This document shows, one piece after another, positions 36,330 through 44,224 of a DNA stretch of 64,000 nucleotides. Source of the DNA: CAZEIW01 sp964512305 (GTDB lineage Bacteria > Pseudomonadota > Gammaproteobacteria > Burkholderiales > Burkholderiaceae_F); the NCBI GenBank assembly GCA_964512305.1, contig CAZEIW010000223.1, positions 1-64,000 on the forward strand. The letters are read 5' to 3'. A program made the position numbers and the translations under genes. The notes below the pieces were generated by a model. That model did no database searches. It was given only the letters and a program-made list of their open reading frames with translations, and was not told where the DNA came from. Position 1 is the first letter of the stretch. Each line of letters opens with the position of its first letter.

Positions 36330-36617
36330 GTGTGCTCCGGCGTCATCATCAGGGGAATTGGAAACGGCTGTTCTGGAGCCGGCCGCTTCCCGGTCAGACG
36401 AAGGAGAACGGCAATCGAATCGTAGGCGACGACCCGCGCCGCAATACGACCTTTGTCTTATATAAGATAAAGTTTTTTAGCCTTTAAAATCAAATTATTA
36501 CTAGCAAGATATCGCGATACGAAACACTTTTCTCGGGTACGAAACGTGCCGTGCGGCTCCGCACAAGAACCATTCCGCGATGTGGAACCGTCTTCACGTC
36601 GTGAAAAACCGCGCCGC
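36330..36617. promoter_or_regulatory. aceA upstream region with palindromes and direct repeats
   Basis: The region between aceA and rraA is locally AT-rich (36450-36520). Visible elements are TCTTATATAAGA (36456-36467, perfect 12-bp palindrome), a direct repeat TACGAAAC at 36518-36525 and 36538-36545 (20 bp apart, two helical turns), GTGCGG-CT-CCGCAC (36551-36564) and TTCACG-T-CGTGAA (36593-36605). On the minus strand TTGATT (36493-36488) and TATCTT (36469-36464), 18 bp apart, form a plausible aceA promoter partly overlapping the first palindrome. The binding regulator is unknown. Confidence 0.55.
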
Positions 36618-37118
36618 TCAGGTGTGCAGCGGCATGTCGCTGACGATCACGCCGTCACGGTCCGCATAGATCCACGCGCCGGGACGCACGCGCACGCCGA
36701 GGAAGCTCACCTCGACCTGCCGCTCTCCCGCGCCGCGCTTGAGCGGGCGGCGCGGACACAGCGCCAGCGCCCGCACGCCGATCGCACAGGCGTCGATCTC
36801 GTCCGCGTCGCGCACGGCGCCGAAGACGATCACGCCGCTCCAGCCTTGCTCCTGCGCGGTGCGCGCGAGATTGCCGCCGAGCACGGCCCTGCGCAGGCTG
36901 CCCCCACCGTCGACAACCAGCACCCCGCCCCCGCCCGGCTGCCGCACGGTCTCGGCCAGCAGCGAGTTGTCCTCGTACAGCCTGAGCGTCTGCGCGACCC
37001 CGTGAAACGCGCCCCGCTGCCCGAGCGCGATCAGTCCGGGCTGCATTACCTGCACCGCGCCGCGGTCGAGCAGATCCTCATGCGCGTCGCACAGATCCGT
37101 CGTCGGCGGCGTGTTCAT
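36618..37118 (-). CDS. RraA family protein (RNase E regulator RraA or HMG-aldolase-like)
   Basis: A 166-residue protein matching RraA along its length: TTDLCDAHEDLL, RGAFHGVAQTLRLYEDNSLLAE, VLVVDGGGSLRRAVLGGNLARTAQEQGWSGVIVFGAVRDADEID, ADRDGVIVSD. It retains the Arg-Asp-x-x-Glu motif (GAVRDADEI) found in the 4-hydroxy-4-methyl-2-oxoglutarate aldolase/oxaloacetate decarboxylase branch, whereas E. coli RraA has RQVDD at this place. Enzyme rather than RNase regulator is therefore possible. It lies 44 bp after the MFS gene and is probably cotranscribed. Confidence 0.82.
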   Translation of the reverse strand: MNTPPTTDLCDAHEDLLDRGAVQVMQPGLIALGQRGAFHGVAQTLRLYEDNSLLAETVRQPGGGGVLVVDGGGSLRRAVLGGNLARTAQEQGWSGVIVFGAVRDADEIDACAIGVRALALCPRRPLKRGAGERQVEVSFLGVRVRPGAWIYADRDGVIVSDMPLHT

Positions 37119-37162
37119 GAACCGGGCTTCCTTCGAACTTTCGGCCGGGGCGCAGGGCGCAT

Positions 37163-38431
37163 TCAGGCGGGCTCGGGCCGCAGTCGCGCGCGCGCGCCCT
37201 GCCCGACGCGCAGCGCGCTCACCAGCGCGCCGACCTGCAGCAGCGCGATGCCGAGCAGCGCGGCGCGGAACATGCCGGCATCGAGCAGACGCCCGAACAC
37301 CACCGGCGTCAGTGCCAGCCCCACGTCCAGCCCCGAGTAGACGAAACCGTACACACGACCGAAAGACCCCACGCCGAAACGTGCGGTGGCCGCCTGCCGG
37401 ACCAGGAGATCGCGATTCGGCCCGGCGACGCCGGAACCGAAGCCCATCACCGCCAGCATCGGCAGCAGCGCCCAGACAGGCACCGTCGCGCTCGCCAGCC
37501 ACAGTGCCACCAGGGCTGCCGACGTCAGCGCGATCGCGATCACGAAGTCACTGCTGCGCGCGCGCGCCGCGATGAAGCCGCCGGTGGCCATTCCGACCGT
37601 GCTGCCGAGCAGGTACACGGTCAGGCCGGCACCTGCCAGCCCCAGGCCGACCCCATAGACGTGGCGAAGGATCTCGGGCGCGAAGTTCTGCAGGATCCCG
37701 AAGGCGCCGGTCGAAAGCAGAAAGAACACGAAGCACATCCAGACCGCCGTCGACCGCAGGAATGCGAACGGGCCGATCGGCCGGCCCGGGTCGGCCTCGC
37801 GCTCCGTGGACGGCGTGCGCGGCGGTTGGCGCGCGGCGATGTCGTCCTGCAGCGCGTGGCGCCGGACCACGAGGACCGCAAGGACGACGGTGGCGATCAG
37901 CGCCGCGCCGAACCCGGCCGCGTGCCATCCGACAGCGGCCGCCAGCGAGCCCATCGTCGTGGCGCCGGCCGCCCATCCGAGGTTGCCGGCCAGGCCGTGC
38001 GACGCGAACGCGTGCCCGAGGCGCGACGCCGACACGCGCCGGTTGAGCAGCGTGAAGTCGGCCGGATGAAAGATCGAGTTGCCTGCGCCGGCGAGCGCGG
38101 CCGCCGCGAGCAGGCCCGGGTAGGAGCCCGCAAGACCGAGCGCAACGCCCGACAGCGCGAGCAGACCCATGCCGGAGAACAGCACGGGGCGCGCGCCGAA
38201 GCGGTCGACCGCGAATCCGGCCAGCGCCTGCCCGGTACCGCTGATCACGAAGAAGACCGTCATCAGGAACCCGGCCCGCGTGAAGCTCAGCCCGAAATCC
38301 CTGATCAGCCAAGGGAACAGCGGCGGCAGCAGCAGGTGGAAGAAGTGCGACGTGCCGTGCGCGACCCCGATCAGGCTCATCACCTCGGCATCCATGCGCC
38401 AGGGATTGTCGAGGACGGCGCGGCTGCTCAT
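37163..38431 (-). CDS. MFS transporter, fosmidomycin-resistance-like
   Basis: An inner-membrane MFS protein of about 422 residues with 12 TM helices. The start SLIGVAHGTSHFFHLLLPPLFPWLIRDFGLSFTRAGFLMTVFFVISGTGQALAGFAVDRFGARPVLF resembles the Fsr group, including GHGxxHFF-like His residues. The central cytosolic loop (around residue 200) is charged. ATG 38431 is preferred; ATG 38470 would overlap the divergent DUF2863 start codon and its -10. The substrate is unknown. Confidence 0.85.
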   Translation of the reverse strand: MSSRAVLDNPWRMDAEVMSLIGVAHGTSHFFHLLLPPLFPWLIRDFGLSFTRAGFLMTVFFVISGTGQALAGFAVDRFGARPVLFSGMGLLALSGVALGLAGSYPGLLAAAALAGAGNSIFHPADFTLLNRRVSASRLGHAFASHGLAGNLGWAAGATTMGSLAAAVGWHAAGFGAALIATVVLAVLVVRRHALQDDIAARQPPRTPSTEREADPGRPIGPFAFLRSTAVWMCFVFFLLSTGAFGILQNFAPEILRHVYGVGLGLAGAGLTVYLLGSTVGMATGGFIAARARSSDFVIAIALTSAALVALWLASATVPVWALLPMLAVMGFGSGVAGPNRDLLVRQAATARFGVGSFGRVYGFVYSGLDVGLALTPVVFGRLLDAGMFRAALLGIALLQVGALVSALRVGQGARARLRPEPA

Positions 38432-38436
38432 GATGC

Positions 38437-38442
38437 GATAAT
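38437..38442 (+). promoter_or_regulatory. Candidate -10 (GATAAT) for the DUF2863 gene
   Basis: GATAAT lies 26 bp before the ATG at 38469, the right distance for a -10 with a short leader. It overlaps the N-terminal region of one possible longer form of the divergent MFS gene. No -35 is obvious. Confidence 0.35.
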
Positions 38443-38468
38443 AGTCGGCTTTCAACTTCGGGAATCCC

Positions 38469-39659
38469 ATGCGCCGGTCCCGCTATATCTCGCGCGCGCG
38501 CCACCACGCCGATGCCGACACCCTCGCCAAGCTGGCCCGGCGGCTGTCCGAATCGGGCAGCCGGATCGAAGACCGGCTGTGGGAGCGCCGGCTGGTCGAG
38601 TTGCTGAACGACCGGCTCGCGCGCGGCTTCGAGGAGGCGATCGAGGCGGCGCTCGACGAGCTCAACGGCACCCAGCCGCGCGCCTACGACGACCTCGCCG
38701 ACCTGGCCGAGTCGTGCGCCGAGAGCGCCGCGATCGAAATCGACGGCAAGCCGCACGAGGGCCTGCTGATCGCGCTGCCGCTGCTGGCCTGGTCGCGCTA
38801 CAAGCTGCCGGCAACGCGCCTGAGCGCAACCGTGGTCGACAACATCGCGGTGCAGATCGGCGCGCACCTCGCGGCGCGCGGCGCGCGCTGCGCGCTCGCC
38901 GACTACCTGTATTCGATCGACCAGCTCCCCGAATCGTTCGGCGAGGTGCGCGACACGGCCGAGCAGCTGTTCGGCGCGGCGGCGCAGGACGGCCGCCTGA
39001 AGATCGACCCCAAGGCGCTGCGCGAGCCGGTCGCGATGCTGGCCGACGCCCGCTACCTGCTGGCCGCGATCGTGGCGCCCGAGGGAGCGCCGCTGTTCCA
39101 CTGGCAGCAGACCGGCGTCGACCCCGACTCCAAGATCGGCGCGCAGGACGCGTTCCGCGAGCAGGTGACCAACGTGCTGACGCCGGTGATGACCGGATGC
39201 CGGTTCCGCGTGCTCCCGCCCAACGCGTTCCACGCCGCTCTGCGCCAGGCCGATCGCGACCTGCGGGAGTTCTCGCTCGAGGCTGCCGTCTCGTACCTGA
39301 AGATGACGTACGAGATCGACCCCGGCGGCCTGCAGGCGACGATCGCACCCTACGAGGACAAGCGCGACCAGCCGGTCACCGAGATGCGGATCGGCATCGC
39401 ACGCACGACCGACGACGACACGGTGCTCGAGGGGGTCGTCTGGCCCCTGCTGGGTGACGACGAGGAGCGCTCGCTGGAGGAGATCGAGGCGGCGCTCAAG
39501 AAGCTCGGCATCGCCAAGCTGATGTCGCATCCGCACCGTTTCCCGCTCGAATACTGCGACGACTGCGGCGCGCCGATGTTTCCGAATCCGTCCGGCCACT
39601 CGGTGCACACCGAGCCGCCCGAAGACGCCGAGGAGCGCCCCCCGGCGCCGCTGCATTAA
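38469..39659 (+). CDS. DUF2863 family protein with C-terminal CxxC motif
   Basis: A 396-residue soluble, acidic protein without TM segments, resembling the DUF2863 family of betaproteobacteria. The N-terminus is very basic (MRRSRYISRARHH). The C-terminus carries YCDDCGAPMFPNPSGHSVHTE, a CxxC plus His that could form half of a zinc site. No enzyme motif was recognised. ATG 38469 overlaps the ATG of a possible longer MFS form on the other strand. It is followed by a 181-bp spacer and the ACT protein gene. Confidence 0.75.
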   Translation: MRRSRYISRARHHADADTLAKLARRLSESGSRIEDRLWERRLVELLNDRLARGFEEAIEAALDELNGTQPRAYDDLADLAESCAESAAIEIDGKPHEGLLIALPLLAWSRYKLPATRLSATVVDNIAVQIGAHLAARGARCALADYLYSIDQLPESFGEVRDTAEQLFGAAAQDGRLKIDPKALREPVAMLADARYLLAAIVAPEGAPLFHWQQTGVDPDSKIGAQDAFREQVTNVLTPVMTGCRFRVLPPNAFHAALRQADRDLREFSLEAAVSYLKMTYEIDPGGLQATIAPYEDKRDQPVTEMRIGIARTTDDDTVLEGVVWPLLGDDEERSLEEIEAALKKLGIAKLMSHPHRFPLEYCDDCGAPMFPNPSGHSVHTEPPEDAEERPPAPLH

Positions 39660-39797
39660 AAGGCTTGCGCGACGAACCGCGTGGCAGCAAGAATGACGCC
39701 CGTGAATGCCGCGGGAGGTGCTCGAGGGGGGGCGCAGCCACCCCTCGAAGCCGATCCTTCCGCCTTTCGGTTCCGAAGCTGCCGGCGCCGAACGTCC

Positions 39798-39818
39798 AGC
39801 TCCGCCGTCTTCGGAGCT
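39798..39818 (+). other. Hairpin in the leader of the ACT-domain gene
   Basis: AGCTCCG (39798-39804) and CGGAGCT (39812-39818) form a perfect 7-bp stem with a 7-base loop, ending about 10 bp before the GAGGAG ribosome site of the ACT gene. It might be a weak terminator of the DUF2863 transcript or a leader structure; no T-run follows. Confidence 0.35.
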
Positions 39819-39840
39819 ACGGTTCTCAAAGAGGAGCGCT

Positions 39841-40263
39841 ATGGATCTTGACGTTGAACGTATCGATGTCTGGGCGGCGCCGATTCAGGACAGGCCGGGC
39901 GCTCTCGCGGCATTGCTGGAAGGCCTGCACAAGGCGGGGGCCGATCTCCAGTTCATCATCGCGCGGCGTTCCAACGAAAAGCCCGGGACCGGCGTCGTGT
40001 TCGTCACGCCGCTCGTGGGCGACCGGGAGATCCGCGCGGCCTCGCAGCTGGGCTTCAACGTGACCCAGTCGCTGCACTCGGTCCGCGTCAGGGGCCAGGA
40101 CCGGGCTGGCATCGTCGCCGAGCTGGCGCAGGCTCTTGCCAAGGGCGGCCTCAACCTTCGCGGGATGGCGGCGTCCGCGATCGGCAGCCAGTTCATCGCG
40201 TACGTGGGGGTCGATTCGCTCGACGACGCGACGAAAGCGATCGATATCCTCAGTCGCGCGTAA
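39841..40263 (+). CDS. Protein with two ACT domains
   Basis: A 140-residue small cytosolic protein. The first half reads VERIDVWAAPIQDRPGALAALLEGLHKAGADLQFIIARRS, and the second VRVRGQDRAGIVAELAQALAKGGLNLRGMAASAIGSQFIAYVGVDSLDDATKAIDIL; both have the D-x-P/A-G and Gly-rich ligand loop of ACT domains, which bind amino acids. Stand-alone double-ACT proteins usually regulate, but no partner is evident. ATG 39841 has an AAAGAGGAG ribosome site. Its TAA is followed in the same frame by the DUF3592-esterase frame. Confidence 0.8.
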   Translation: MDLDVERIDVWAAPIQDRPGALAALLEGLHKAGADLQFIIARRSNEKPGTGVVFVTPLVGDREIRAASQLGFNVTQSLHSVRVRGQDRAGIVAELAQALAKGGLNLRGMAASAIGSQFIAYVGVDSLDDATKAIDILSRA

Positions 40264-40326
40264 AAGCGCGCCGCGGCCGCTTTCCGCAATCACGCCGAGT
40301 CGCCACCTCCGTCGATAGGGCAGCGA

Positions 40327-41781
40327 CTGCGGACCGGAAGCGGCCTCGCCGCCCTCGCTTCGCTCGCTGGCGCGGCGCTGCTGCTGCTCGGCTCGCTGCC
40401 CTTCGCCGGCGACCTCATCGAGGCCGAGCGCAGCGCTCGCTGGCCGACGGCGGCCGGAATCGTCGAAGGGCATGAGCTGGTCCAGCGCTGCGCCGGCGGC
40501 GCGAGCGAGAGGGTCACGATCCGGCTCACGTACCGTTACCGGGCCGCCGGCGCGCTGCGCAAAGGGCACCGGATCGCTGCGGCCGATCGACTCTGCTTCG
40601 ACTCGCGCCAGGCGGCCGAGGCATTTCTGTCGCGCAACTATCCGGTCGGCGCGCCGGTCGCCGTCCACTTCAACCCTGCCGACCCGGAAGCGGCCCTGCT
40701 TCGTCCCGGCGAGATTCCGAGGTTTCGGCTTGTCCTCGTCGGGTCCGCCTGGATCGGGGCGGCCGCGCTCCTCGCCGCAGGCGTCTGGCTGGTGCTGCGG
40801 CGCCGCCCCGCGCGGGCGCCGGGGCCGCGCTGGCTGCGCCGCCGGCGGACCTCGCTGCTGGTCCGGCTCGGGTTGCTTAGAGGACGATGGCGTCGCGGAA
40901 GCACGACGATCGACGTCTCCCGGCTCCTTCCGGGTCTGCGGGTGCACCGGACCTGGCGCTACGGGCTGTACGTCCCGCGCGGGCTGCGCGACGACGAGGC
41001 TGCCCCGCTGATCGTCGTGCTGCACGGCTGCCGCCAGCGCGCGCTGCGCTTCAGCCAGGCCTCCGGCTGGGTCGCGCACGCCGACCGCGCGCGGGTCCGC
41101 CTGCTTTGCCCGGATCAGCGGCGCCTGTCGAATTTCCTGCGCTGCTGGAACTGGTTCGATCCCCGCGCGCAGCGCGGACTCGGCGAGCTCCAGGTCGTCC
41201 TCTCGATGATCGACCAGGTCGCGCAGCGCGTGAGCGTCGACGCCCGATCGATCGCGGCGGTCGGCATCTCGGCCGGCGGCGCGATGGCCGCCCTGCTCGC
41301 CTTCCATCACCCGGAACGATTCCGGGCGGTGGCCACCGTGGCGGCGCCGCCGTTGCTGGGCAACTTCGGCCTGCTGAGCTCGAGACTCGTGATGCACCAG
41401 GGCCTGATGAGGGATCCGGCGCTCGCGCTCGGCGCGACGACGAAAGCCTGCGCGCCGTTGGCGATCATCCACGGCCGCAAGGACGCAGTGGTCAATCCGC
41501 GGTGCGCGGAGCAGCTCCTGGCCCAGGCGGCCGAGACTTACCGGCGCGCCCGGATCGAGACCGAACGCCTCGAGCGCGCCGACGCATCGAGCGCGGCGGC
41601 GGTGACCGAATACCACGCCGGCGGTGCGCTGATCCTGCGCCGCATCGAGATTGCTGCGCTCGGACACGCCTGGACCGGCGGCCCCGGCGGCCACCCGTTC
41701 TGCGAGCGGGGCGGACCGGCACTCACCGCGATGTGCGCGCAATTCCTGCACGACGTCGGTTTCGGTTCGGCCGCTTCCTGA
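40327..41781 (+). CDS. DUF3592 two-TM domain fused to PHB-depolymerase-type esterase; non-canonical start
   Basis: One uninterrupted frame of about 484 codons. From a CTG at 40327: TM helix (residues 7-27), an extracytoplasmic DUF3592-like domain (about 30-130, with LTYRYRAAGALRKGHRI and YPVGAPVAVHFNPADPEAALLRPG), a second TM helix (about 133-155), an Arg-rich linker, then an esterase domain of the PHB depolymerase family: LHGC (His233), WNWF, GISAGG (Ser315), HGRKDAVV (Asp386) and GHAW (His447). The upstream part has no ATG, GTG or TTG in frame; the first canonical start is GTG 40792, which would leave the esterase alone. GC-rich third positions support coding throughout. Confidence 0.6.
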   Translation: MRTGSGLAALASLAGAALLLLGSLPFAGDLIEAERSARWPTAAGIVEGHELVQRCAGGASERVTIRLTYRYRAAGALRKGHRIAAADRLCFDSRQAAEAFLSRNYPVGAPVAVHFNPADPEAALLRPGEIPRFRLVLVGSAWIGAAALLAAGVWLVLRRRPARAPGPRWLRRRRTSLLVRLGLLRGRWRRGSTTIDVSRLLPGLRVHRTWRYGLYVPRGLRDDEAAPLIVVLHGCRQRALRFSQASGWVAHADRARVRLLCPDQRRLSNFLRCWNWFDPRAQRGLGELQVVLSMIDQVAQRVSVDARSIAAVGISAGGAMAALLAFHHPERFRAVATVAAPPLLGNFGLLSSRLVMHQGLMRDPALALGATTKACAPLAIIHGRKDAVVNPRCAEQLLAQAAETYRRARIETERLERADASSAAAVTEYHAGGALILRRIEIAALGHAWTGGPGGHPFCERGGPALTAMCAQFLHDVGFGSAAS

Positions 41782-41822
41782 CGCACTTTCCCCGCAGTCG
41801 CGGGACCGGCGCAGGACTCGCA

Positions 41823-42935
41823 TCAACGCGAGGTCGGTGCAACGACGAGAACTTCGAAGCTGCCGGGCAGTACCGGGGCGCGGGGCATCGGGACCGCGGC
41901 TGTCGGCTGGGGGGCCGGTCCATAGGATGCCGCCGACAGGTAGAGGTCATGGCTGCCGGGGTCGAGTGCCATGGTGCGCGCACCCGGCTGCGTTGCGAGA
42001 TTCGCGACGATGCGAAAGTGCTCGGCGTCGTCCTCATGAACGACCGTCAGGCTGCCGTCGCCGTTGGACGAGTAGACCATGCCCAGCGCGGGATCGAAGG
42101 CAGCGGCATCCGGCCGGGCGCCAATGGGCAGCTCGGCGACGATTCGCCCCGACCCGGCATCCACGACCACCATCGTGCGGTTCGCGCACACGGAGAACAG
42201 CCGGCCGTGCTCCGTGTCGATCGCGAGGCCGGTCGGACGCAGGCAATTGCCGAGCTTCCACCGCGCGGTCATCCTCCCCGCCCGGACGTCGACGACGCCC
42301 AGTTCGGACCTTGCCTCCCCGTTCACGAACAGGCGGCCTTTGCCGTCGGTCACGGCGAATTCGAGTTCCTCGAGCCCGTCGATCGTGCCGACGACACGGT
42401 GCGTCGCCGCATCGATGACCGTGATGTCGCCGCTGCCGCGGTTCATCGTGTACACGCGGGCCTGCGTCGGCTCGTACACGATCGCGTCCGGATTCCGTCC
42501 GGTGACCGGCACCGTATCGACCGTCCGCAGCGACTCCAGGTCGAACACGGTGACGCTGTTGCTCCTGCCGTTGCTGATGAAGCCGGTGCCGCCGGCGATG
42601 GCCACGCCGTGCGCCCCTTGCACCCCGCTGACCGTGCCGCGCAGCCTGCCGTCGGCGGTACCGACCACGTGGACCGCGCTTCCGTGCGTCACGAAAAGCA
42701 GCCCGCGCGAAGGGTCGACCGTCAGGTAGTCCCAGCCGCCGTCGCCGCCGAGCGCAAGCCGGCTCACGATCGCGTATTGCGGGTCGCGGCCCCACGGCTG
42801 CGCGTGGGCGCCGCAGGCCACACCGAACGCCGCCAGCGCGGCCGCAAGCGGCACGATGCGGCCGGCGCGCCACGTCGGCCCCGAGCGGTCGCCGGACACC
42901 CGTATCGGACCCGCCGGATCGTCAAGCTGCTTCAC
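41823..42935 (-). CDS. Secreted YVTN/YncE-type beta-propeller protein
   Basis: A 370-residue protein with a signal peptide (IVPLAAALAAFGVACGAHAQ, cut after about residue 40 from GTG 42935) and about seven repeats of the YVTN type: WDYLTVDPSRGLLFVTHG, VFDLESLRTVDTVPVTGRNPDAIVYE, VIDAATHRVVGTI, TGLAIDTEHGRLFSVC, PDAAAFDPALGMVYSSNGDGSLTVVHED. It is a periplasmic repeat propeller of unknown role. GTG 42935 overlaps the glycerate kinase stop as GTGA, so it is the last gene of the LacI-controlled operon. Confidence 0.8.
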   Translation of the reverse strand: MKQLDDPAGPIRVSGDRSGPTWRAGRIVPLAAALAAFGVACGAHAQPWGRDPQYAIVSRLALGGDGGWDYLTVDPSRGLLFVTHGSAVHVVGTADGRLRGTVSGVQGAHGVAIAGGTGFISNGRSNSVTVFDLESLRTVDTVPVTGRNPDAIVYEPTQARVYTMNRGSGDITVIDAATHRVVGTIDGLEELEFAVTDGKGRLFVNGEARSELGVVDVRAGRMTARWKLGNCLRPTGLAIDTEHGRLFSVCANRTMVVVDAGSGRIVAELPIGARPDAAAFDPALGMVYSSNGDGSLTVVHEDDAEHFRIVANLATQPGARTMALDPGSHDLYLSAASYGPAPQPTAAVPMPRAPVLPGSFEVLVVAPTSR

Positions 42936-44224
42936 GGTTCGATCAGCATGGCGCGGAAGTCGTTGACATTGGTGAAAGTCGGCCCCGTGACCACGGTCGA
43001 ACCGATCCCTTCGAAGAAACTGAAGCTGTCGTTGTTCCTCAAGCTGCCCACCGGGTCGAGTCCGGCCGCATGAGCGCGCGCCAGCGTATCGGGAGCGATC
43101 CAGGCCCCTGCTGCCTTGCCCGTGCCATCCAGCCCGTCGGTACCTGCCGAGATCGCGTGGATGCCCGCCTGTCCCTGAAGCGCAAGGGCGAGCGAGAGCG
43201 CGAACTCCGTATTGCGCCCGCCGCGACCCCTGCCGCTGACGGTCACGGTCGCCTCCCCGCCGGAGAGCACCACGCACGGCGCAGCGAAGGGTTGGCCACG
43301 TCGTTGAACCTGACGCGCGATGGCCGCGTGGGCCAGCGCGAGGTCGCGGGCCTCGCCCTCCATCGAATCCGACAGGATGTGAGCGGCCCAGCCCCTTGCC
43401 CGCGCTTCGCGCGCCGCGGCCTGCAGGCCGTCCTGGGCGCTGGCGACGATCCGGTGCGCATGTCCGGCGAAGCGCGCATCACCGGGCTTGGGCGACTCCA
43501 GGGCGCCCGATGCCAGCGCCGCGCGCACGGCGGGCGGCACCTCGACCCGATAGCGATCGAGCACCTCGAGCGCTTCCGCGCACGTGGTCGGATCGGCGAG
43601 GGTCGGCCCGGACGCGATCAGGGTCGGGTCGTCGCCGGGGATGTCGGAGATCAGCAGCGAGACGACTCGCGCCGGATGCGCGCGCACCGCGAGACGTCCG
43701 CCTTTGAGCGCGGAAAGATGCTTGCGAACGGCGTTGATCTGGTGGATCGTGGCGCCGCGCAGCAGCAGGGCCCGCGTGATCGCCTGCTTTTCCTGCAGGC
43801 TCACGCCATCCGCCGGCAGCGCGCAAAGGGCGGAGCCGCCACCGGAAATCAGCGCGAGAACCAGGTCGTCCGGCCGAAGCCCCGTGACGACGTCCATCAG
43901 GCGCCGGCCAGCCTCCAGGCTGTGCTCGTCGGGCACAGGATGGCTGCCCTCGACCTGCTCGATGCGCCCCAAATTCAGGCGCGCGCCCTTCGGAACGGCG
44001 ACCACGCCGCTGAGTGGACCTTGCCAGTTCCGTTCCACGGCCAGCGCCATCGCCGCGGCGGCCTTGCCGACGCCCACCACCACGGTCCGGCCTGCGGGCG
44101 GTGGTGGAAGATGTGCCGGCAAGACCTCGAGCGGATCGGCGGCCGACAGCATGGCGCCGTAAAGCCCGCCCAGAAGCTCGATCTCGCGCCGCCCCGCGCC
44201 GTCACGGATGTCCAACTCAGGCAC
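42932..44224 (-). CDS. Glycerate 2-kinase (GckA/TtuD type, MOFRL domain)
   Basis: Phosphorylates D-glycerate to 2-phosphoglycerate, feeding lower glycolysis. The 430-residue protein has VVGVGKAAAAMALAVE, PVPDEHSLEAGRRL, LISGGGSALCALP, the substrate region AVRKHLSALKGGRLA, and the MOFRL C-terminal part VVLSGGEATVTVSGRGRGGRNTEFALSLA, then AGTDGLDGTGKAAGAW. GTG 44224 is the start and lies inside the DUF993 stop region. Its presence in the sugar operon suggests glycerate is an end product. Confidence 0.92.
   Translation of the reverse strand: MPELDIRDGAGRREIELLGGLYGAMLSAADPLEVLPAHLPPPPAGRTVVVGVGKAAAAMALAVERNWQGPLSGVVAVPKGARLNLGRIEQVEGSHPVPDEHSLEAGRRLMDVVTGLRPDDLVLALISGGGSALCALPADGVSLQEKQAITRALLLRGATIHQINAVRKHLSALKGGRLAVRAHPARVVSLLISDIPGDDPTLIASGPTLADPTTCAEALEVLDRYRVEVPPAVRAALASGALESPKPGDARFAGHAHRIVASAQDGLQAAAREARARGWAAHILSDSMEGEARDLALAHAAIARQVQRRGQPFAAPCVVLSGGEATVTVSGRGRGGRNTEFALSLALALQGQAGIHAISAGTDGLDGTGKAAGAWIAPDTLARAHAAGLDPVGSLRNNDSFSFFEGIGSTVVTGPTFTNVNDFRAMLIEP

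Noticed and set aside
35145..36425. A 426-codon plus-strand open frame opposite aceA
   Set aside because: Antisense of isocitrate lyase; no motif.
37661..39457. A 598-codon plus-strand frame across the MFS and DUF2863 genes
   Set aside because: Its frame crosses the real DUF2863 start in another phase and is of low complexity.
41782..41822. Terminator between the esterase and the beta-propeller genes
   Set aside because: Only 41 bp with no stem-loop and T-run; convergent termination could not be supported.
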